64,000 nucleotides of DNA from Erinaceus europaeus (taxonomy: Eukaryota > Chordata > Mammalia > Eulipotyphla > Erinaceidae), in assembly GCF_950295315.1 (NCBI RefSeq), contig NC_080172.1:117542564-117606563 (forward strand), in the 5' to 3' direction. A model generated the notes under the pieces. That model saw only the letters and a program-made list of their open reading frames with translations. It did not search any database and had not been told where the DNA came from. Shown here in pieces: positions 21,152 through 31,439 of the stretch (positions are counted from its first letter, which is position 1; the number at the start of each line of letters is the position of its first letter). The position numbers and the translations under genes are program-made.

Positions 21152-21622
21152 CGTGTGTGTGTGTGTCTGTCTGTGTGTGTCTGTCTGTGTGTATGTCTGT
21201 GTCTGTCTGTGTCTGTGTGTCTGTATGTGTGTATGTATGTGTCTGTCTGTATGTCTGTCTGTGTTTGTCTGTGTCTGTCTGTGTCTGTATGTGTGTATGT
21301 GTGTGTGTCTGTCTGTATGTCTGTCTGTGTGTATACATGTATGTGTCTGTATGTGTGTATGTATGTGTCTGTCTGTATGTCTGTCTGTGTTTGTCTGTGT
21401 CTGTCTGTGTCTGTATGTGTGTATGTGTGTGTGTCTGTCTGTATGTCTGTCTGTGTCTGTCTGTGTGTATACATGTATGTGTCTGTCTGTATGTGTGTAT
21501 GTATGTGTCTGTCTGTATGTCTGTATGTGTCTGTGTGTCTGTATGTGTGTATGTATGTATCTGTCTGTGTGTATGTATGTGTCTGTCTGTCTGTATGTGT
21601 GTATGTATGTGTCTGTCTGTAC
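21152..21622. repeat. GT-rich compound array with internal duplication
   Basis: TGTG, CTGT and ATGT words extend for about 470 bases. A block of about 122 bp starting near 21219 recurs near 21341. Cysteine/valine/serine-rich frames across it are by-products. Alternating purine-pyrimidine content favours Z-DNA in principle. Confidence 0.96.
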
Positions 21623-21867
21623 TAAGTTGGGGCCTTACATATGTGTGGTTTCATCACTCTAAACTGCTTTATCATTCATACAGAGACCCAGAGAGGGTGA
21701 GAGGCCACAATACTGTAACTTCTCCCAGTGCCAAAGGACCTCCATGTGTTGGCAGGGCTCAGACCTGGCCCAGGAGCACAGCAAGGCATGCACCCTACCT
21801 GGTGAGCTTTGACCCTAGAGTCATATCTGAACGTGTAATCATGCGTGCTTTCTCCAAGGTGTTGCTT

Positions 21868-21995
21868 CTTTATTTTTCCCAGCACACTGCTCAGCTCTGG
21901 CATATATGGTGGTGCCAGGGCTTGAACCAAGGACTTTGGACCCACAGGCATGAAAGTCTTTTGTCTAACCACGTTGCAATCTCCCCACCCCTGCT
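21868..21995 (-). mobile_element. SINE-B, minus strand
   Basis: AGCACACTGCTCAGCTCTGG, GCTTGAACCAAGGACTTTGG and CATGAAAGTCTTTTGTCTAA. Confidence 0.9.
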
Positions 21996-21999
21996 GAAT

Positions 22000-22540
22000 G
22001 TATATTTTTTCCATTCTGATTAGTCATTTAGTAGTGATTTATGAGAAGATAATATAGCATAGTTATCTTAGTCCTGTGCACCCCACTCCCAGCGGTCACC
22101 ACCATAGTTCTCCCAAGATCATAGTTAGGGGCTCACTATATATGTCCCACCCCAGCTTACAAGATTCAGTCCCTACAGTCCACTTCTGAGTGAAATCACC
22201 CCACAGCTGCCTTTCTTCCTCTTCCCTTTGAGGTGAGTAAAACCCCCTGCTGATGGTATCTGGAAACCCCTTTTTACCGTTTCTATTAGAGACCCCTTCA
22301 AACCAATAGCAACTGGTCTTTATGTTAAACTCAGCTTAGCCATTTATTTGTTTCTTCCCACAGCTACAAATATAAGTAACTCCTTGTGAAGAGTGATCTA
22401 AACTTTTGTTTTATTTAGACTATTGGATTAGTCAGAACCACAGGCGTCTTCTTTGGGAAAGAGGTCTAGAGTGGAGGAAAAGGACTGTGTCAGAGGGTTT
22501 GAACTTTCAGAAAAATCTCTCGACAGCTATAGACACATTT
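22000..22540. other. Mostly unassigned, probable old retroelement remnant at left
   Basis: At 22020-22200, GTGATTTATGAGAAGATAAT and GGTCACCACCATAGTTCTCC recall sequence also seen at 60.78 kb and 22.66 kb, suggesting a decayed L1-related 3' end. The remainder is unique. Confidence 0.4.
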
Positions 22541-22544
22541 CTTT

Positions 22545-23112
22545 CTTTTTTAATTTTATTAGTGACTTAATACTGATTTACAAAATTACAAGATAACAGG
22601 GGTACACCTCCACACTGTTCCCCCCGCCAGAGTTCTGTGTCCCCAGTTCCTCTACTGGAAGCTGCAGCAGTTCTCCCAAGGTCACAGATATGGGCTGACT
22701 ATTATTTCTACCACTATCTGTCTAGATTTACATATATTTGCCCATTCCTCCCCTCATGGTACTGTCTTCCTTTCTAAACCACACCTATACCCGCTACCAA
22801 TTCTGAATGTTCTTCCTTTTTTCTCTTCTCTTTCTGGGTCCTGATGGGAGTTGGAACTCAGAGCCCTCTGGGCATCTTCCCCTAACATTTACCCCTCTGG
22901 GAGCATGGACCCAAAATTACTTATGGGGAGCAGAAGGTGGGAGGTCTGGCTTCTGTCGTTGCTTCTCCGCTGGACATGGGTGTTGGCAGGTGGATCCACA
23001 CCCCCAGTCTATGTCTGTCTGTCCCTAGTGGGGCAGGGCTCTGGGGAGGGGAGGCTTCAGGACACATTGGTGGGGTCGTCTGACCAGGGAAGTCGGGATG
23101 TTGTCATAGTAG
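22545..23112 (-). mobile_element. Older L1 3' UTR, minus strand
   Basis: The reverse complement aligns with the 3' UTR of the 44.5-49.0 kb L1, for example GGGAGCATGGACCCAAAATT, GAGCAGAAGGTGGGAGGTCT and GGTGTTGGCAGGTGGATCCA. It begins at the element's 3' terminus (TTTTATTAGTGACTTAATAC) and is about 560 bases long. Confidence 0.9.
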
Positions 23113-23284
23113 CATCTTCAGCTTGGCAGCTGAAAAGCATTAAGATGTAACACAGGACAAAATGATTAATGAACAGGAAACAAAAACTAGGAATAGAACA
23201 GATGAGAAGAGGAATCTTAGGGTTCGAAAGAAGCTAGGAAGTCCATTTTAGGTATGTTGTTAGGGGCCTATGACTTTCATAGCT

Positions 23285-23560
23285 TTTGTATTTAAAAAAA
23301 TTATTTATTTTCCCTTTTGTTGTCCGTGTTGTTGTAGTTATTATTGTTGTCATCATTGTTGGATAGGACAAAGAGAAATGGAGAGAGGAGGGGAAGACAG
23401 AGAGGGGGAGAGAAAGACAGACACCTGCAGACCTGCTTCACCACCTGTGAAGCGACTCCCCTGCAGGTGGGGAGCCGGGGGCTTGAACCAAGATCCTTAC
23501 ACCAGTCCTCGTGCTTCGTACCACATGTGCTTAACCTGTTGAGCTACCGCATGACCCCCT
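23285..23560 (-). mobile_element. SINE-A (young), minus strand
   Basis: TATTTTCCCTTTTGTTGTCC, GGATAGGACAAAGAGAAATG and GCGACTCCCCTGCAGGTGGG, ending in GAGCTACCGCATGACCCC. Confidence 0.96.
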
Positions 23561-23561
23561 T

Positions 23562-23970
23562 TTGCTAGCATTTTATAGCTAACATGGAAGTGGACAAAAA
23601 TATTGTCTGAGAAGATGGTGTCAGTGTTGAGAGTAGGGCTAGAAATTTGAATCAGGGCAGAGAGTAGCTTCCAATCTTGAAAAACATCTCTGAATAAAAC
23701 TGACCTTTTACCTCATCTATTTGATCCAGGGCCCATGTCTGTTTGTATTTAATGCAGGAGTCTATGTGACCTCTGAGTCCCTGTCAGCCTGAGCTCACAG
23801 TCCATGGTCACAGCTGGGAACATTCTAGGCTGCTCTCATGTCAGGACCCGTCTTCCTTGAGGGGCAGAGCAGGCTGACCAGCCTCCCTTCAGAGAGTGGG
23901 GAGTCCCCACCATGGCTGCTCTGCTGTGAGGGCAGGTCCTGGAGAGGCCACAAGAGGGCTTGTGCTGATG
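23562..23970. other. Unique stretch before the telomere-like block
   Basis: Nothing recognised. The left half is AT-leaning and the right half GC-rich. Confidence 0.35.
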
Positions 23971-24294
23971 TTAGGGTTAGGGTTAGAGTTACGGTTAGGG
24001 TTAGGGTTGGGGTTGGGGTTGGGGCTGGGGTTGGGGCTGGGGCTGGGGCTGGGGTTGGGGTTGGGGTTGGGGTTGGGGTTGGGGTTGGGGTTAGGGTTAG
24101 GGTTAGGGTTAGGGTTAGTGCTAGGGTTAGTGCTAGGGTTAGGGTTAGTACTAGGGCTAGGTCTAGGTCTAGGGCTAGTGCTAGTGCTAGGGCTAGGGCT
24201 AGTGCTATGGCTATGGCTATGGCTATGGCTAGGGCTAGGGCTAGGGTTAGGGTTAGGGCTAGGGCTAGGGTTAGGGTTAGGGTTAGGGCTAGGT
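23971..24294 (+). repeat. Telomere-like hexamer block, 54 units in strict register
   Basis: By direct count there are 54 consecutive hexamers with no indel: 14 TTAGGG, 10 TTGGGG, 4 CTGGGG, 11 CTAGGG, 4 CTATGG, 3 CTAGGT, 3 CTAGTG and five other single- or two-base variants. Like variants sit together in blocks. TTAGGG, TTGGGG and CTAGGG are known variant types of proximal mammalian telomeres. The G-rich strand is the plus strand. Confidence 0.97.
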
Positions 24295-24295
24295 T

Positions 24296-25148
24296 GATCA
24301 TTGTACCAGTGATGATGGAAAGTGGGAATTGTTAGAGGTCTGGGGTTATTGACTACTTTCTTCCCATGCTTGGTAGTGTGCTTGCATTTGTAGACTACAA
24401 TTCTTCCTTCCAGCTTCTCATTCTACGCTTCAGGCTGAGAATCCATGGCTTCCACCTGCAGTTTTGCTGTTCGTCTTTGCCTTTCGTTTCCGCTTCTAAA
24501 CAGCTATTCAACTGTTGGCTAGCTTTCTCTTGTCCGTCTCTTTCTCTCTCAGCTAGTGGGCAGTCTTGTCCTAATCCATGTTTGCCGTGCTGTGGCGGCC
24601 TTATTCCATTTTCTTTCCATTTTTTGGTATGTCAATAACTTAATTTTTTTCAGTGTAGTCTCAAGCAATCCTTTCCTGATGACCTTTATTTATCCGAAGA
24701 CTGGGTGAATTTGGAGCAAACTTTGGCTGAGGGAAGTGATCAAAATAACGTCTGTGTTCATTCCTCACACAAAATACGTCCTTCTCTAGGCAGAGTAGAC
24801 CCCGACATCACCACCTCCAGTGCTGAGCCAGCTTCAGCTTCACACAGAGGCTGAAGCAGGGTGGCCTGTGAGCTCTCAGTGCCCCTGCTCAGTCCTGCCC
24901 TCGCTTCTGAGGACACATGTCAACTCCATGGAGCAACTTCCTCTGACGCCCCACCCTTGGAACTGCACTTGGGGCAGAGTTCTTTTAATGCCTTGTTTCG
25001 TTTAGAGCAGCAACATCCTGGCAATAACAACAACAACAACAACACAGCAAAAAGGCAAAGAAAATACTGCTGAGAAGAAATTGTAAGTGATGAATCCCTG
25101 ACATTGGCTTGGCTTTATCTACTGTCTCTTTTTGTCTTCTTTCTTTTT
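24296..25148. other. Unique stretch right of the telomere-like block
   Basis: No repeat recognised except a small AACAACAACAAC run near 25023. A minus-strand frame around 24420-24640 is open but has no recognised domain. Confidence 0.35.
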
Positions 25149-25149
25149 A

Positions 25150-25365
25150 AGAAATGTTTTATTTATTTATTATTGGATAGAGACAGAGAGAAATTGAGAG
25201 GGAAGAGGGAAATAGAATGACAGGGAGACAGAGACACCTGCAGCCCTGCTTCACCACTCGTGAAGCTTCCCCCCTACAGGTTGGGTCCAGGGGCTTGAAC
25301 CTGGGTCCTTGTGCACTGTGATGTGTGCGCTTAATGAGGTGTGCTATCTTTGAGTCCCCCTTTCC
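25150..25365 (-). mobile_element. SINE-A', minus strand
   Basis: TTATTGGATAGAGACAGAGA, CACCTGCAGCCCTGCTTCAC and GGTCCTTGTGCACTGTGATG. A pyrimidine-rich tract follows on its right. Confidence 0.9.
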
Positions 25366-25597
25366 TTCTCTCTCTCCCTTTCCTTCTCCCTCCCCCTTTC
25401 TTTCTTCCTTTCTTTCTTTCTTTCTTTCTTTCTCTCTCTCTTTCTTTCTTTTGTCCTTTTTTTTTCTTTTAACCAGGCACTGTTCAGCTCTGGTGAACAG
25501 CTCTGGTGAATGGTGGCTTGGGGGATTGAACCTGAGACTTTGAAGCCTCAGGCACGAGAGTCTTTTGCATAACCAATGTGCTATTGCCTCTGCTCTG
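25366..25597 (-). mobile_element. SINE-B with expanded CTTT tail, minus strand
   Basis: A CTTT/CCTT tract at 25366-25470 is the tail. The body at 25472-25597 has a small duplication (CAGCTCTGGTGAACAGCTCT) and the head GAGTCTTTTGCATAACCAAT. Confidence 0.9.
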
Positions 25598-25829
25598 GAA
25601 TTTTTTTTTTTTACAAGACACACAAATAAAAAATAAACAAGTGAAACTACAAACTATAACGCCCCTCACCAACAGTAATGAACAGGCTTACGGACAGCAA
25701 AGGGTGAATGAAGAAGTGATATACAGAATGGCAGATGTTTCTGAATCATGTCTGAGATAAAAAGTTCCTGCAACTTAGGGAAAAAAAGGCAATTTGATTT
25801 TCAAATGGGCGGAAGCACTGAATAGAGTT

Positions 25830-26440
25830 TCCCACAAATGACATCCTCATGGTCGACATGTGCATTGCTCAGTCACACTAATCTCCAGGGGCTCTGTCGT
25901 CAGGGAAATGCAAATCAGAACCGTAATGACAGATTGCTCACACCTTTTAGTATACGGACAAGAGCTCAGCAGAGATGCTCTGAGGCAAAGGGAGCCCCTC
26001 CTACTCCCGGTGGGAGCGTGAATTGCTGTCTTCACTATGGGAAAAAGTGGAGAGGCTCCACAAAGAAAACAAATAAAATTAAACCACCCCCTGACCCCAC
26101 ATCTCCGTGTACATCCAAAGAAAACAGAAAAGAGAGATTGAAGAGATAACCACACCCTCATGTCTACCGCGGTATTGTTCACAATAGTCAGCTATGCAGA
26201 TAGCCTAAGTGTCGGCTAAGTGTAGGCGGATGGATAGATATGGAAGGAGTGCTTTAGAAACTCTCCGGAATATTATTCAACCAGGAGAGTGAAGACAAGC
26301 TTGCCACAGAACACCTTGCGAGAATTGTACTAAGTGAGACACATCAGACAGAGAAAACTTGCGGCACACCACACCGTGGTATCTAAACTAGTTCTCAATG
26401 TACAGAAACAAAAAGTAAACCGTGTTTATCAGGGGTGGGG
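25830..26440 (+). mobile_element. Ancient mammalian L1 3' end
   Basis: Diverged L1 ORF2 C-terminal DNA, e.g. GGAAATGCAAATCAGAACCG, TATTGTTCACAATAGTCAGC, GAATATTATTCAACCAGGAG and AAGTGAGACACATCAGACAG. It is much more decayed than the hedgehog-lineage L1s and probably predates them. Confidence 0.8.
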
Positions 26441-26465
26441 GAGGGGAGGTAAAGAAAATAGAGTG

Positions 26466-26680
26466 AGGGGCCAGGTGGTGGCTCACCTCATTAAGCACAC
26501 ACACACTACAGTGTGTAAGGACCTGGGTTCAAGCCCCCGGCCCGCACCTGCAGGGGGAAAGCTTCACAATTGGTGAAGCAGGGCTGCAGGTGTCTCTCTG
26601 TCTCTCTTCCTCTCTGTCTCCCCCTTCCCTCTCAATTTCTCTCTGTCTCAATCCAAAAATAAAGAAAGAAAATTGGGAGG
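26466..26680 (+). mobile_element. SINE-A', plus strand
   Basis: GGGGCCAGGTGGTGGCTCAC, GGTTCAAGCCCCC, CCGCACCTGCAGGGGGAAAG and a CT-rich body ending in CAATCCAAAAATAAAG. Confidence 0.92.
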
Positions 26681-26738
26681 GGTCAATAAAAAGACACACA
26701 TTGCAGCTCCAAGCTAACTTGGGTCTAAGATGTAAGTC

Positions 26739-26739
26739 T

Positions 26740-26780
<41 letters not shown>
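26739..26780. repeat. (GT)n microsatellite
   Basis: An uninterrupted GT run of about 40 bases. Confidence 0.95.
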
Positions 26781-26783
<3 letters not shown>

Positions 26784-26799
26784 ATCCTGACTATGGTTA

Positions 26800-27284
26800 G
26801 TGGCAGTACATGCTGAAATTTGCTAAGAGGGTTGAAATTAAACTGTTCTGGGGTAGGGACTGGATGCTCCTGGCGTCACATGGGAGCACCATACAGAGCA
26901 TCAGATCTCTCTTTCCCTGAAATTAAAAAAGGGGGATGCAGTGGAAGTTACAGCCCTAGTGCCTTCCCAAGGCACTTCCCTGGGACAAGCTGTGCTTCTG
27001 TCTCTGTACTGCGGCCCTGCTCACTGCCCCTCTCAGCCTGCAGTGTGGGGAGGGCTCTGCCTACACCCACTCAGCGGTCACTCCTTCAGGGTAGGGGTCT
27101 TCTCGGTCTTGCCCCTGCCTGCCCTTCCCAGACTGGCTCAAACCATTTGCAGACACTGCTGTGCTGAGCCCTCTCTGGCTCAACACTAACCAAGACTGAA
27201 TTATAATATTCACTTTGGGGACATTTGATTCATAGCTGTCTCCTGCAGCAGAATAGGAGTCTTCTCAGGGTAGGGCATAGAGAC
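26800..27284. other. Unique stretch, nothing recognised
   Basis: A plus-strand frame of 115 codons shows no known domain. Confidence 0.35.
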
Positions 27285-27370
27285 CGTGTGCGTGTGCGTG
27301 CACATGTGTGCGTGTGTGTGCGCGTGCACATGTGTGCATGTGCGTGTATGTGTGTGTGTGTGTGTGTGCG
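27285..27370. repeat. GT/GC-rich microsatellite
   Basis: GTGCGTGTGCGTGCACATGT and similar alternating purine-pyrimidine words for about 85 bases. Confidence 0.93.
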
Positions 27371-27489
27371 CATGTTCCCTACCTCAGTTTCCCTTGCCCG
27401 TCTTAGAGCTTGTACTTACTAAGTACTGGATATAAGACTTGGTTGAATGAGTGTGCTTTGCTTGTGGATTTCTTGTTTTTCCCCTCACT

Positions 27490-27537
27490 TTTTTTCCTTC
27501 TTTCTTTCATTCTTGTTTTCCTTTCCTTTCCTTTCCA

Positions 27538-27569
<32 letters not shown>

Positions 27570-27872
27570 CTCAAAACCAGAGCTCTTCTCAGCTCTGGTT
27601 TATTATAGTGGTGCTGGAGGTTGAACCTGGGATCTCAGAGCTTCAGGCATGAAAGTCTGTTGTAGGGCCGAGTGGTAGTGCACCTGATTGAGTGCACATG
27701 TTACAACATGCAAGGACCAGTGTTCGAGACCCCAGTCCTCACCTCCAGGAGGGAAGCTTCATGTGTGGCGGAAGCAGTGCCGCAGATCTCTGTCTCTCAC
27801 CCTCTCTGTCCCCTCTCCCTCTCGATTTCTGGATGTCGCTATCCAATAAATAAAGATAATAAAAATTTAAAA

Positions 27873-27912
<40 letters not shown>

Positions 27913-27950
27913 AAAGAAAGAGAAAAGAAAGTCTGTTGCATAAACCACTG
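27490..27950 (-). mobile_element. SINE-B, minus strand, split by a plus-strand SINE
   Basis: A CT-rich tail runs from 27490 to 27575. The body to 27662 ends in GAAAGTCTGTTG and resumes at 27926 with the same 12 bases, then CATAAACCACTG. The intervening DNA is a SINE-A' with a (CA)n tail. Confidence 0.92.
27664..27925 (+). mobile_element. SINE-A' nested in SINE-B, with (CA)n tail
   Basis: Head GGGCCGAGTGGTAGTGCACC, a complete body to CCAATAAATAAAG, then AAAACACACACACA and GAAAG tail repeats. It is flanked by an exact 12-bp target duplication, GAAAGTCTGTTG, at about 27651 and 27926. Confidence 0.93.
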
Positions 27951-27969
27951 TTCCTTGTGTAATCTTTTA

Positions 27970-28110
27970 GTCATTCTGGGAGTCATAACTTCATTTTACA
28001 AACAGAGAAACCAAGAGCCAGAGATCTGCCTGGCATGGGTCAACTTGTGCAGCTAGAAAGGTCAGGGGTGGCCTTTGAACCCCTCCCAGTGTTGTGTTCT
28101 CAAGGCTGCC
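27970..28110 (-). mobile_element. MIR fragment, minus strand
   Basis: TCATTTTACAAACAGAGAAA and CAAGAGCCAGAGATCTGCCT resemble the reverse complement of the MIR core (tail of the 'cctcatctgtaaaatg' type). Divergence is high. Confidence 0.6.
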
Positions 28111-28668
28111 AGCTTGCCTGGAGGTTCGTCCTGTGAAATACAAGCCACAAGTTCCCAGGAAGTTGACCCCGGGCAGTGTTTACAGCAATGACTTCACCTC
28201 CGAGGCAGTGAAAGGCTTTGTAGGAACGAGCTGAACAGAAAATACCTTAGCCATGAATGAACTGGGCTTGCTGGGCTGGCACTGACTCACAGAGGAGTTT
28301 TCACTTTATAAGGACTTGGCTGGCCCCCTGGGCGTGTCTTTTGCCCGGTTGGGTCGCTAGGTCTTGGAGGGGCTAAGTGGGGGTGAACTCAGGCAGCTGG
28401 ACCAATAGCCCCGGGGAGGCAGGACTCAGAGCTCTGTGTCCAGGGTCACTTCCCGCTGAATCTTCTCCTGCAGCCGGGAGCCGGTGTGTGTAGCCCGTGC
28501 TCACCGGGGCCTGTTAACAGTACCAGCCAAGACTGTGGCGGGTCTGGCTGGCAGCGGCTCCGCGGCCCATGTGGCTCCGGCAACTCTTTGGCTGGTCAGG
28601 TCCGGGGGTGCAAGGAGACCTTAGAAGCCCATGTGCTTCCAGACACCGGCTCAGCTATCTGCTCCCTC
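28110..28668. other. Unique GC-rich stretch
   Basis: It contains CACTGACTCACAGAGG and CACTTTATAAGGAC within about 50 bases (28279-28315), an AP-1-like motif and a TATA-like motif. No transcript or exon can be supported. Confidence 0.3.
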
Positions 28669-28669
28669 C

Positions 28670-28745
28670 TCCCCTCCCCTCCCCTCCCCTCCCCTCCCCT
28701 CCCCTCCCCTCCCCTCCCCTCCCCTCCCCTCCTTTCCTCTCCTCA
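28670..28745. repeat. (CCCCT)n microsatellite
   Basis: About 13 copies of CTCCC pentamer plus variants. The minus strand is G-rich with regular GGGG runs. Confidence 0.95.
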
Positions 28746-28779
28746 CCGTCGTGTTATCCATGGGAAGAGTTGTTTTCCA

Positions 28780-28980
28780 GGGACTGGGTGGTGGTACACC
28801 TGGTTGAGTGCACATATTACCATGAGCAAGGACCCAGGTTCAAGGCCCTGGCCCCCAACTGTGGGAGGAAAGCGTCACAAGTGGTGAAGCAGGGCTGCTG
28901 GTGTCTCTCTGTTTTTCTCTCTATCTCTCTCTTCCTCTTGATTATGGCTGTCTCTACCCAATAAATAAATAAAGATTTAA
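28780..28980 (+). mobile_element. SINE-A', plus strand
   Basis: GGACTGGGTGGTGGTACACC head, GGTTCAAGGCCC, GTGGTGAAGCAGGGCTGCTG and tail ACCCAATAAATAAATAAAG. Confidence 0.92.
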
Positions 28981-28987
28981 AAAATTA

Positions 28988-29285
28988 TTGGGAGTCGGGC
29001 GGTGGCGCAGTGGGTTAAGCGCAGGTGGCGCAAAGCACAAGGACCGGCGTAAGGATCCCGGTTCGAGCCCCCGGCTCCCCACCTGCAGGGGAGTCGCTTC
29101 ACAGGCGGTGAAGCAGGTCTGCAGGTGTCTGTCTTTCTCTCCCCCTCTCTGTCTTCCCCTCCTCTCTCCATTTCTCTTTGTCCTATCTAACAACGATGAC
29201 ATCAATAACAACATCAATAACAACAACCATAAAACAACAAGGGCAACAAAAGAGAATAAATAAATATAAAAAATTTTTTAAAAGA
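28988..29285 (+). mobile_element. SINE-A (young), plus strand, inserted in the tail of the previous SINE
   Basis: Complete and close to the presumed consensus: GGGAGTCGGGCGGTGGCGCA, CCGGTTCGAGCCCCC, CCCCACCTGCAGGGGAGTCG and TTCTCTTTGTCCTATCTAAC, then AACAAC-rich and AATAAATA tail. Confidence 0.97.
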
Positions 29286-29444
29286 ATTATTTTTCAAAGA
29301 CCTCCCTGTCCTTGTCCCCATGTCTCCTGCCTGTCAGACTGAATCTGCTGAAGGAGGACAGGCGCCTCTCTCACTGCTCTGCTCAAGTCGCAGCCCCCAC
29401 AGACAGAGAAATGCCTGCATGGACCCTGTCCAGACCCTCTTTCT

Positions 29445-29562
29445 CTCTTAAACTTTTATTAGGGATTTAATATTGATTTACAAAATCGTAAGATTAACAG
29501 GGGTCTAATTCCACGCCGTTCCCAGCAGAGTTCTGTGCCCTCACTCCCTCCATTGGAAACTG
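29445..29562 (-). mobile_element. Older L1 3' terminus, minus strand, short
   Basis: TTTTATTAGGGATTTAATAT, TTTACAAAATCGTAAGATTA and CAGAGTTCTGTGCCC match the terminus of the 22.55 kb copy. Only about 115 bases remain. Confidence 0.82.
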
Positions 29563-29564
29563 CA

Positions 29565-30698
29565 GTGAGCAGCCCGAGGATGCTGCGTTCCAGGCCCGGC
29601 ATGGCAGACAGAGGCTTCTCTCTTCTCTTTGTCCTGGGAGAAGAGTGTTTGCGGTGAGAACAACCCTGCTGTCTCAGCCAGGTCTCAGGTCTCCTGCCAG
29701 GCACTGAGGAAGGGCTTAAGGTGAGAGGTGCTGATCAGACCGTGGCAGACCTGGTACCCGCCTGAAAGCCTGGCTGGGGGGGTGGGTGTGGGAGGGGCTG
29801 AGGAGCACACAGAGGCCCCTAGGAAGCCAGGCCCCTGGCCTGCACACTGGGCTTCTATGTCTCCGGGCAAAGAATTCACACAGGCTGAGCAGCGCTGGCA
29901 ACCAGCCTCCGTGACCCCCCAACTTTGCCCTGGGGCTGAGGTCCACTTTTTCACCTTGTCCTTCACCCACCCCCAAACACTCAGGAACAGGGAGGTGAAG
30001 CCCAGAGAGAGGGCTTGCCCTGGGGTGGTGACACAGGATGCCAGGGACCCACAGCATCACTGTCACTTCTGAGCTACGACCCTCACATCCCCGCCTCCTC
30101 CTAAGTCTGGGCGTTTTCCTCTGCGTGGGGGTAGACTGTCCTCAGGGCGTGTCTGCGTGGCTCTGCGTGCCCACACCACACGTGCCTGGTGTTTCTCTCA
30201 CCCTCTCTCACGCTGACCTCACCTCCCTGACACCCAATTGGAGGATCCTCCCTGGGCGGAGGGCCCTGTCCTGGAACCCACGCTGATGGTTGTTTGTTTG
30301 GGCGACCAAAGCCCACGGGGTCTGGGTCGTGATAGGCACCTGTCCGCCCCTCTCCTGTCCGGCACCAGGGCGCCCAGAGACCGGCCTCTAGGTCACCAGC
30401 ACATCAGCAGGGATAAGTTAGCTGCCTGAACAAGGCACCAAATAATCAAACTGACAAATAACCTTGAACTCTGCTCTTAATCCTGGCAAGCAAAAAGTCC
30501 ACTTACAAGACTCCCAGTGGGTGCACCCATCCTCCCCTCCCCGAGACTGACTCTGCCTGTCATTCGCGGCTCACACCCTGACCCCTGACCCCTGACCCAC
30601 AGCAGCGGTCACCAGAACTTTGATGGGCACGCAGGAACTTGGGCCAGGCTCCTGAACCCTGACGGTGAGGAGCTGTGAGCTTGACAAAAGTCACACAT
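29565..30698. other. Unique stretch, nothing recognised
   Basis: Mostly GC-rich. An AT-richer island at 30410-30500 contains ATAATCAAACTGACAAATAA and AACCTTGAACTC words that could be regulatory, without other support. No exon recognised. Confidence 0.35.
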
Positions 30699-30699
30699 G

Positions 30700-30910
30700 A
30701 GCGGGCCGGCCCAAGACCTGGCTGAGCGCACATGTTACAGTCAGCAAGGGCCCAGGTTCGAGCTCCCGGACCCCACCTGCAGGGGGAAGGCTTTGTGAGC
30801 CGTGAAGCAGGGCTGCAGGTGTCTCTCTGTCTCTCTCCCTCTCTGTCACCCCCTTCCCTCTCAATTTCTGGTTGTCTCTGTCCAGCACATAAAAAAAAAA
30901 AAAAAGAATT
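30700..30910 (+). mobile_element. SINE-A', plus strand
   Basis: GCTGAGCGCACATGTTACAG, GGTTCGAGCTCCC, CCCCACCTGCAGGGGGAAGG and a CT-rich body to TGTCTCTGTCCAGCACAT with a poly(A). Confidence 0.93.
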
Positions 30911-31039
30911 AAAAACACGATCTGACACTGTCACCTGTGAGGACGGCCACAAAGCCTACTGTGTAGCTGTCACCGCTCCTGTGGATGAAGCCGGGAGGGC
31001 GTGATGCCCCGGGGTTGACCAGCCAGGAAGTGGAGAAGC

Positions 31040-31245
31040 AGGGTTATCGATCGCTAAGGCTTGGCGCGTGCATGATGGGTCCACTGCTCTCTGTGGCCAT
31101 TTTCTCCTCTTTCGTTTTCTTGTTAGATAAGATGGAGAGAAAGTGAGAGGGAAAGAGGAGGCAGAGAGGGAGAGAGACACTTGCAGCCTTGTTTCATCAG
31201 CCATGAAGCTTCCCCCCTGCACGTGGGGAGCTGGGGCTTCCCCAG
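31040..31245 (-). mobile_element. SINE-A', minus strand, head lost
   Basis: GCGTGCATGATGGGTCCACT (3' extension), TTAGATAAGATGGAGAGAAA and GCTTCCCCCCTGCACGTGGG. The head side is replaced by unrelated sequence after about 31240. Confidence 0.82.
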
Positions 31246-31439
31246 GCCCCTGAGTAATGGTGAAGCATGGGCTTCAGGTGCGTCGCTTCCCAGCCCCGGA
31301 GAAGCCACCATGCACCACGCACCTGTGACACGCAAAGTCCTTCTCCTCTTTTACCTCGTGTAGTCATTTCTGTCCTCTTATGAAGTAGGCTGTTATTTAT
31401 TCATTTATGCATCTATTTATTCATAAATGCATTTATTCA

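Noticed and set aside
21145..22023. Cysteine-rich proteins over the GT array
   Set aside because: Translation of TGTGTC/TGTATG repeats. They run into a SINE at the 3' side.
23825..24335. Leu/Gly- or Val/Arg-rich frames over the telomere-like block
   Set aside because: Hexamer repeats without stop triplets in several frames give these automatically.
24366..24640. Open frames on both strands next to the telomere-like block as possible exons
   Set aside because: No recognised domain, no convincing splice sites. Left as unassigned unique sequence.
28988..29100. tRNA genes (B-box-like GGTTCGAGCCC sequences here and in many other places)
   Set aside because: They are heads of SINE copies with the characteristic SINE body and A-rich tail. 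No cloverleaf with intact anticodon arm was evident.
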